A stretch of DNA of 9,609 bases from positions 52,451 through 62,059 of the forward strand of contig DBYM01000071.1 of assembly GCA_002309875.1 (NCBI GenBank). The letters are read 5' to 3'. The translations under genes and the position numbers were made by a program. The notes under the pieces were generated by a model. That model searched no databases, was not told where the DNA came from, and saw nothing but the letters and a program-made list of their open reading frames with translations. The stretch is from Cyanobacteria bacterium UBA1186 (lineage in GTDB: Bacteria; Cyanobacteriota; Vampirovibrionia; Gastranaerophilales; Gastranaerophilaceae). Positions 6,708 through 9,609 of this stretch are shown one piece after another; within the stretch, counting starts at the first letter, position 1; each line of letters opens with the position of its first letter.

Positions 6708-8411
6708 ATGAAAGAAACGAATGTGCCTAACAAAATCGTTATAGCCGAGCGTGATAATATTGCTGCGGTTATGGAAAACGGAAAAGTGTCAGAATTTTTT
6801 GTACACAGAGGAGAAATTATTTTAGGCGATGTTTACCTCGCACAAGTTGAAAACATTTTACCAAGTATTGAAGCCGCATTTGTTAATGTAGGCTCCGATA
6901 AAATGGGCTTTTTACACGCACAGGACGTTGTGGGTAAAGGTGCTTTACAGGACAAACTGAAACCTAAACAGAAACTTGTTGTTCAGGTTGTTAAAGAGCC
7001 TACCGGACACAAAGGCCCCCGTGTAACAACGGAAATATCACTTCCGGGAAGATTTTTGGTTCTTATGCCGAACGAAGTCGGAATTAACGTAAGTAAGAAA
7101 ATCACTTCCGCAAAAGAAAGAGCAAGACTTAAATCGGTTGTTAATCTTATGAAACCCGTAGGAGTCGGAATTATCGTAAGAACAGAAGCCGAAGGACAAA
7201 CCGAAGCAGACATTCAGGAAGATTTGGAAATCCTTTTGGAAAAATGGAACAACATTGTAACCTCCGCAGAAAGTCTTACTCCTCCTAATCTTTTATACAG
7301 AGATCAGGATTTGCTTTACAGAGTTATTCGTGAAGCCTGCAACGAAGATACACAGGAAATCATTGTCGATACCGGTTTTGCGCTGAACAGAGTTCAAAAC
7401 CTTCTTCAAAACTGGCACATGAACAGAAATATAAACGTTACTCTTTATAAAGGCTCTGAGCCGTTATTGACTGCAATGGATATCCACAAAGAAATCAAAG
7501 CGGCTTTGAGTATGAAGGTAAACCTTCCGTCGGGCGGGTATTTGTTTATTCAGACAACCGAAGCGCTGACGGTTATCGACGTTAACAGCGGTAAGTTTAC
7601 AAATTCGGCAACTCAAGATGAAACAATTTTGAAAACAAACATTGAAGCAGTCCACGAAATTGCCCGTCAGTTAAGACTCAGAAATATCGGCGGTATGATT
7701 ATTATTGACTTTATCGATATGACAAGCCGTGTCGATAAACTTGCAATGATGGAAGAACTTGAAATTGCTATGGAAGCAGATAAAGCAAAACCGCAGGTCG
7801 GTCAATTATCCGATTTGGGCCTTGTTGAAATGACACGCCACCGTCAGGGTCAGGCAATCAGCGAAATTTTTGCAAAGAAATGCCCTCACTGTCAGGGTAA
7901 CGGCTATATTATGGAGGATATTAAATTTGCTTCCGCAACTTCCGAAGGGGAATACAGAGCGAAAGCGGCAAAAATTAAATTCCCTCCAAATAACGGCAAA
8001 AAGAATAACAAATTTAACAAATTTAATAACAAGCCCGAAAACGAAGTAAAAGAAGAAGTTGTTGTTCAGGAAGAAAAACTTGAACAGACGGCAAATCCTT
8101 CCGTTGAGGCTCAGACAGAAGTTAAAGAAGTTCGTGAAGAGAAAGAAAACAGAAAGAAAAATTCCAAAAAGCCCCGTTTTGATAAAAGAAAAATAAAACA
8201 GGAGGTTTCGGACGAAAATCTTGCATCAACCGTAATAAATGAAGATGCGGCAATTGAGCCTGTTTTACCCGAGGTTTCGGAAGCAAAAGCACCGGAAACT
8301 CAGCCTGAAACCGGTGAAAAACCGGCTAAAAAACCCCGTACGGGAAGAACAAACAGAAATTCTCAAAGAAAACCGAGAACAAACAAGGGTGCAAAAAAAG
8401 ATGAAAAATAA
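6708..8411 (+). CDS. rne: RNase E/G family endoribonuclease
   Basis: This single-strand endoribonuclease acts in mRNA decay and rRNA/tRNA processing. The N-terminal half holds an S1-like RNA-binding segment (GEIILGDVYLAQVENILPS, about 35-53, through GFLHAQDV at 67-74). The catalytic, metal-binding aspartates are D291 (VIDVNSGKF) and D334 (IIIDFIDM), matching D303 and D346 of E. coli RNase E. C392 and C395 in KKCPHCQGNG form the zinc-link half-site used for dimer/tetramer assembly. Residues about 405-567 are a low-complexity tail rich in Lys, Glu, Pro, Asn and Arg, ending very basic. Length (567) is close to the compact RNase E/G class rather than the 1061-residue E. coli RNase E, so rne versus rng naming is partly conventional. 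The ATG has AAAGGA (6694-6699) 8 nt upstream. It is co-transcribed with the upstream radical SAM gene and overlaps the next gene by 11 bp. Confidence 0.95.
   Translation: MKETNVPNKIVIAERDNIAAVMENGKVSEFFVHRGEIILGDVYLAQVENILPSIEAAFVNVGSDKMGFLHAQDVVGKGALQDKLKPKQKLVVQVVKEPTGHKGPRVTTEISLPGRFLVLMPNEVGINVSKKITSAKERARLKSVVNLMKPVGVGIIVRTEAEGQTEADIQEDLEILLEKWNNIVTSAESLTPPNLLYRDQDLLYRVIREACNEDTQEIIVDTGFALNRVQNLLQNWHMNRNINVTLYKGSEPLLTAMDIHKEIKAALSMKVNLPSGGYLFIQTTEALTVIDVNSGKFTNSATQDETILKTNIEAVHEIARQLRLRNIGGMIIIDFIDMTSRVDKLAMMEELEIAMEADKAKPQVGQLSDLGLVEMTRHRQGQAISEIFAKKCPHCQGNGYIMEDIKFASATSEGEYRAKAAKIKFPPNNGKKNNKFNKFNNKPENEVKEEVVVQEEKLEQTANPSVEAQTEVKEVREEKENRKKNSKKPRFDKRKIKQEVSDENLASTVINEDAAIEPVLPEVSEAKAPETQPETGEKPAKKPRTGRTNRNSQRKPRTNKGAKKDEK
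8007..8024 (+). repeat. Two tandem copies of a 9-bp unit in the RNase tail
   Basis: AACAAATTT occurs twice in direct succession, in frame, encoding NKFNKF at residues 434-439, followed by NNK. It marks low-complexity growth of the disordered tail and could vary in copy number by slippage. Confidence 0.6.
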
Positions 8412-8814
8412 AATCTTAGTAATTATTTTGGCGATGTTTCTGTCACTGCCTGCAATTTCGTGGGCAGTTGAGGAAACAATGCCGTTGGCTGACGAACAGC
8501 CGGCTGCAGAGGAAGTTGTTGATAACACACAGCAACTTGATGAAGACTATGCATCAGCGGTGGAAAACATTGAGCAGCCTGATAATCCTTACAAACAACC
8601 AATCAGCAAAAAGAAAATCGTTAAAAAATTCTTATTTGCAATGTTTGGAGTTTTGGCATCTTCTTTGATTCTTTATTTCGGTCTGACAATTTATAACAGA
8701 ATCAGAGAAGATTTTGCAAACAGGGTTAAAACACCCGAAGGCGAAACTCCTCTCCAAAGTCCCGTTGATTTGGAAGGCGCAGTTAAAACTTTTTTGGATA
8801 AAACAAAGTGGTAA
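8401..8814 (+). CDS. Small exported membrane protein of unknown function (137 aa)
   Basis: I do not recognise a family. The N-terminus has a typical signal peptide: MKNK, a hydrophobic stretch from residue 5 to 16, and a plausible cleavage site after SWA (A22). Residues 23-62 are strongly acidic and rich in Glu, Asp and Gln, likely an extended linker. A basic patch (KKKIVKK, 70-76) precedes one transmembrane helix at about 77-97. The C-terminal 40 residues are hydrophilic and end FLDKTKW. ATG 8401 is chosen because it opens a clean signal peptide. The same frame stays open further upstream inside rne, but that extension is basic and has no membrane character. AAGGGT (8385-8390) lies 10 nt upstream, and the 11-bp overlap with rne suggests translational coupling. 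It overlaps rsmI by 7 bp. It could be a small envelope factor or a membrane anchor; nothing decides which. Confidence 0.85.
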   Translation: MKNKILVIILAMFLSLPAISWAVEETMPLADEQPAAEEVVDNTQQLDEDYASAVENIEQPDNPYKQPISKKKIVKKFLFAMFGVLASSLILYFGLTIYNRIREDFANRVKTPEGETPLQSPVDLEGAVKTFLDKTKW

Positions 8815-9609
8815 GGGAATTTGATTTTTATATAGTTCCGACACCAATCGGGAATATTCAGGATATTACGCTTCGTGCCGTTGAAGTGCTGAAAAGTGTT
8901 GACCTGATTGCCTGTGAAGATACAAGAACAACCCAAAAACTTTTAAATCACTATGATATAAAAACGAAGTGCGTTTCTTACCACAAGTTTAACGAAAAAG
9001 AGCGGGTGGATTTCTTTTTAAAAGAATTGAGCGAAGGAAAGAAAATTGCACTTGTATCCGACGCAGGAACTCCTATGATATGTGACCCCGGCAGAATAAT
9101 TTTACCTGAATTGATAAAAAACGGATATTCAGTAACCTCTCTCCCCGGTGCGTGTGCCATAACCACTTTTCTTTCGCAAATCCCGAGAGAAGGAGAAGAG
9201 TTTACTTTTGCGGGATTTATTCCGAGAACTGAGGCCCAAATCAAAGATATTGTTCAAAAATATATCGGGCAAAATGTGGTTTTTTACGATTCTCCCGAAC
9301 GAATTTTGAAAACTCTTAAAATTATACAGGGGGTAAACCCTGATGCCCAAATTGCTCTTGGGCGCGAACTCTCGAAACTCTTTGAAGAAGTTGTTACAGG
9401 TAATGTTTCCGAAATAATAAAACATTTTGAATCGGGAATAAAAGGCGAAATTGTACTTATGCTCTATGCCGACAAAGAAGTCGATTCCGCACAAATGAAC
9501 ATAAAAATCAGAGAACTAAAATCCAAAGGATTTAAAGACAAAGAAATTGCCGTAATCTTATCAACCTTAAACGGATATAATAAAAACGAAGTTTATAAAC
9601 GGGCCTTAG
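8808..9609 (+). CDS. rsmI: 16S rRNA 2'-O-ribose C1402 methyltransferase, 3' end cut by window
   Basis: RsmI uses S-adenosylmethionine to methylate the 2'-OH of C1402 in the decoding centre of 16S rRNA. Family signatures are clear: YIVPTPIGN (residues 8-16), DITLRA (19-24), EDTR (37-40), SDAGTP (84-89), DPG (93-95), SLPGACA (111-117), FAGFIPR near 138-144, then FYDSPERI, GRELSKLFEE and KGEIVLML. The C-terminal helical segment is present up to NEVYKRAL. The window gives 267 residues plus one base; E. coli RsmI has 286, so little is missing. The start must be GTG 8808: an in-frame stop lies at 8799-8801 and no other usable start precedes the conserved YIVPTP. Only a weak GGA (8796-8798) lies upstream, so initiation probably depends on coupling to the preceding gene, whose stop it overlaps by 7 bp. 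Confidence 0.95.
   Translation, partial: MVREFDFYIVPTPIGNIQDITLRAVEVLKSVDLIACEDTRTTQKLLNHYDIKTKCVSYHKFNEKERVDFFLKELSEGKKIALVSDAGTPMICDPGRIILPELIKNGYSVTSLPGACAITTFLSQIPREGEEFTFAGFIPRTEAQIKDIVQKYIGQNVVFYDSPERILKTLKIIQGVNPDAQIALGRELSKLFEEVVTGNVSEIIKHFESGIKGEIVLMLYADKEVDSAQMNIKIRELKSKGFKDKEIAVILSTLNGYNKNEVYKRAL

Noticed and set aside
8202..8222. Internal GGAGG followed by possible TTG start within the RNase tail
   Set aside because: The TTG at 8221 is out of frame and no ATG lies at proper spacing; GGAGG here encodes part of the tail.
8239..8400. Upstream extension of the small membrane protein to a 191-residue ORF starting inside rne
   Set aside because: The extra 54 residues are an out-of-frame reading of the rne tail and would bury a good signal peptide in mid-protein; ATG 8401 fits far better.

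Overview
The window is a densely coded, AT-rich stretch of a bacterial chromosome carrying seven protein genes and no RNA genes, mobile elements or CRISPR arrays. All but about 160 bases are coding. The longest gaps are two divergent promoter regions, 1236-1290 and 4009-4094. The content is housekeeping: a tRNA synthetase, a cell-wall precursor enzyme, a glycogen/maltodextrin enzyme, a radical SAM protein, an RNase E/G nuclease, a small exported membrane protein and an rRNA methyltransferase.

Layout. (1) hisS runs leftward from 1235 and reaches the left edge at what is probably its very last codon. (2) dapF runs rightward from 1291, driven from a 55-bp divergent region shared with hisS; a near-consensus promoter for dapF overlaps the hisS start codon. 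(3) malQ (GH77 4-alpha-glucanotransferase) runs leftward from 4008, and its 3' end overlaps that of dapF by 12 bp. (4) From 4095 a rightward operon runs off the right edge: a radical SAM protein fused to a DUF2344 domain, an RNase E/G homologue (18-bp gap), a 137-residue signal-peptide/membrane protein of unknown function (11-bp overlap) and rsmI (7-bp overlap, GTG start). malQ and this operon fire from back-to-back, mirror-image extended -10 promoters flanking an A6T6 tract.

Organism. DapF implies a diaminopimelate-based wall and/or the DAP route to lysine. The pairing of the radical SAM/DUF2344 protein with an RNase E/G gene is one I associate with Firmicutes, Cyanobacteria and their relatives. 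The AT-rich base composition, an RNase E-type catalytic core with a basic disordered tail, and the Asn/Pro-rich 'NPN...FG' N-terminus of MalQ together suggest an uncultured gut-type bacterium, perhaps a non-photosynthetic cyanobacterial relative (Melainabacteria/Gastranaerophilales). That placement is an inference from memory and needs a phylogeny.

How the genes fit together. The right-hand operon groups RNA decay/processing (RNase E/G), 16S rRNA modification (RsmI) and an uncharacterised radical SAM enzyme, which hints that the radical SAM protein may also act on RNA or the translation machinery. hisS (translation), dapF (wall/lysine) and malQ (glycogen/maltodextrin) have no evident functional link. 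I see no clearly novel multi-gene system. The most worthwhile leads are the radical SAM-DUF2344 protein beside RNase E/G, the small membrane protein embedded in that operon, and the mirror-image promoter.
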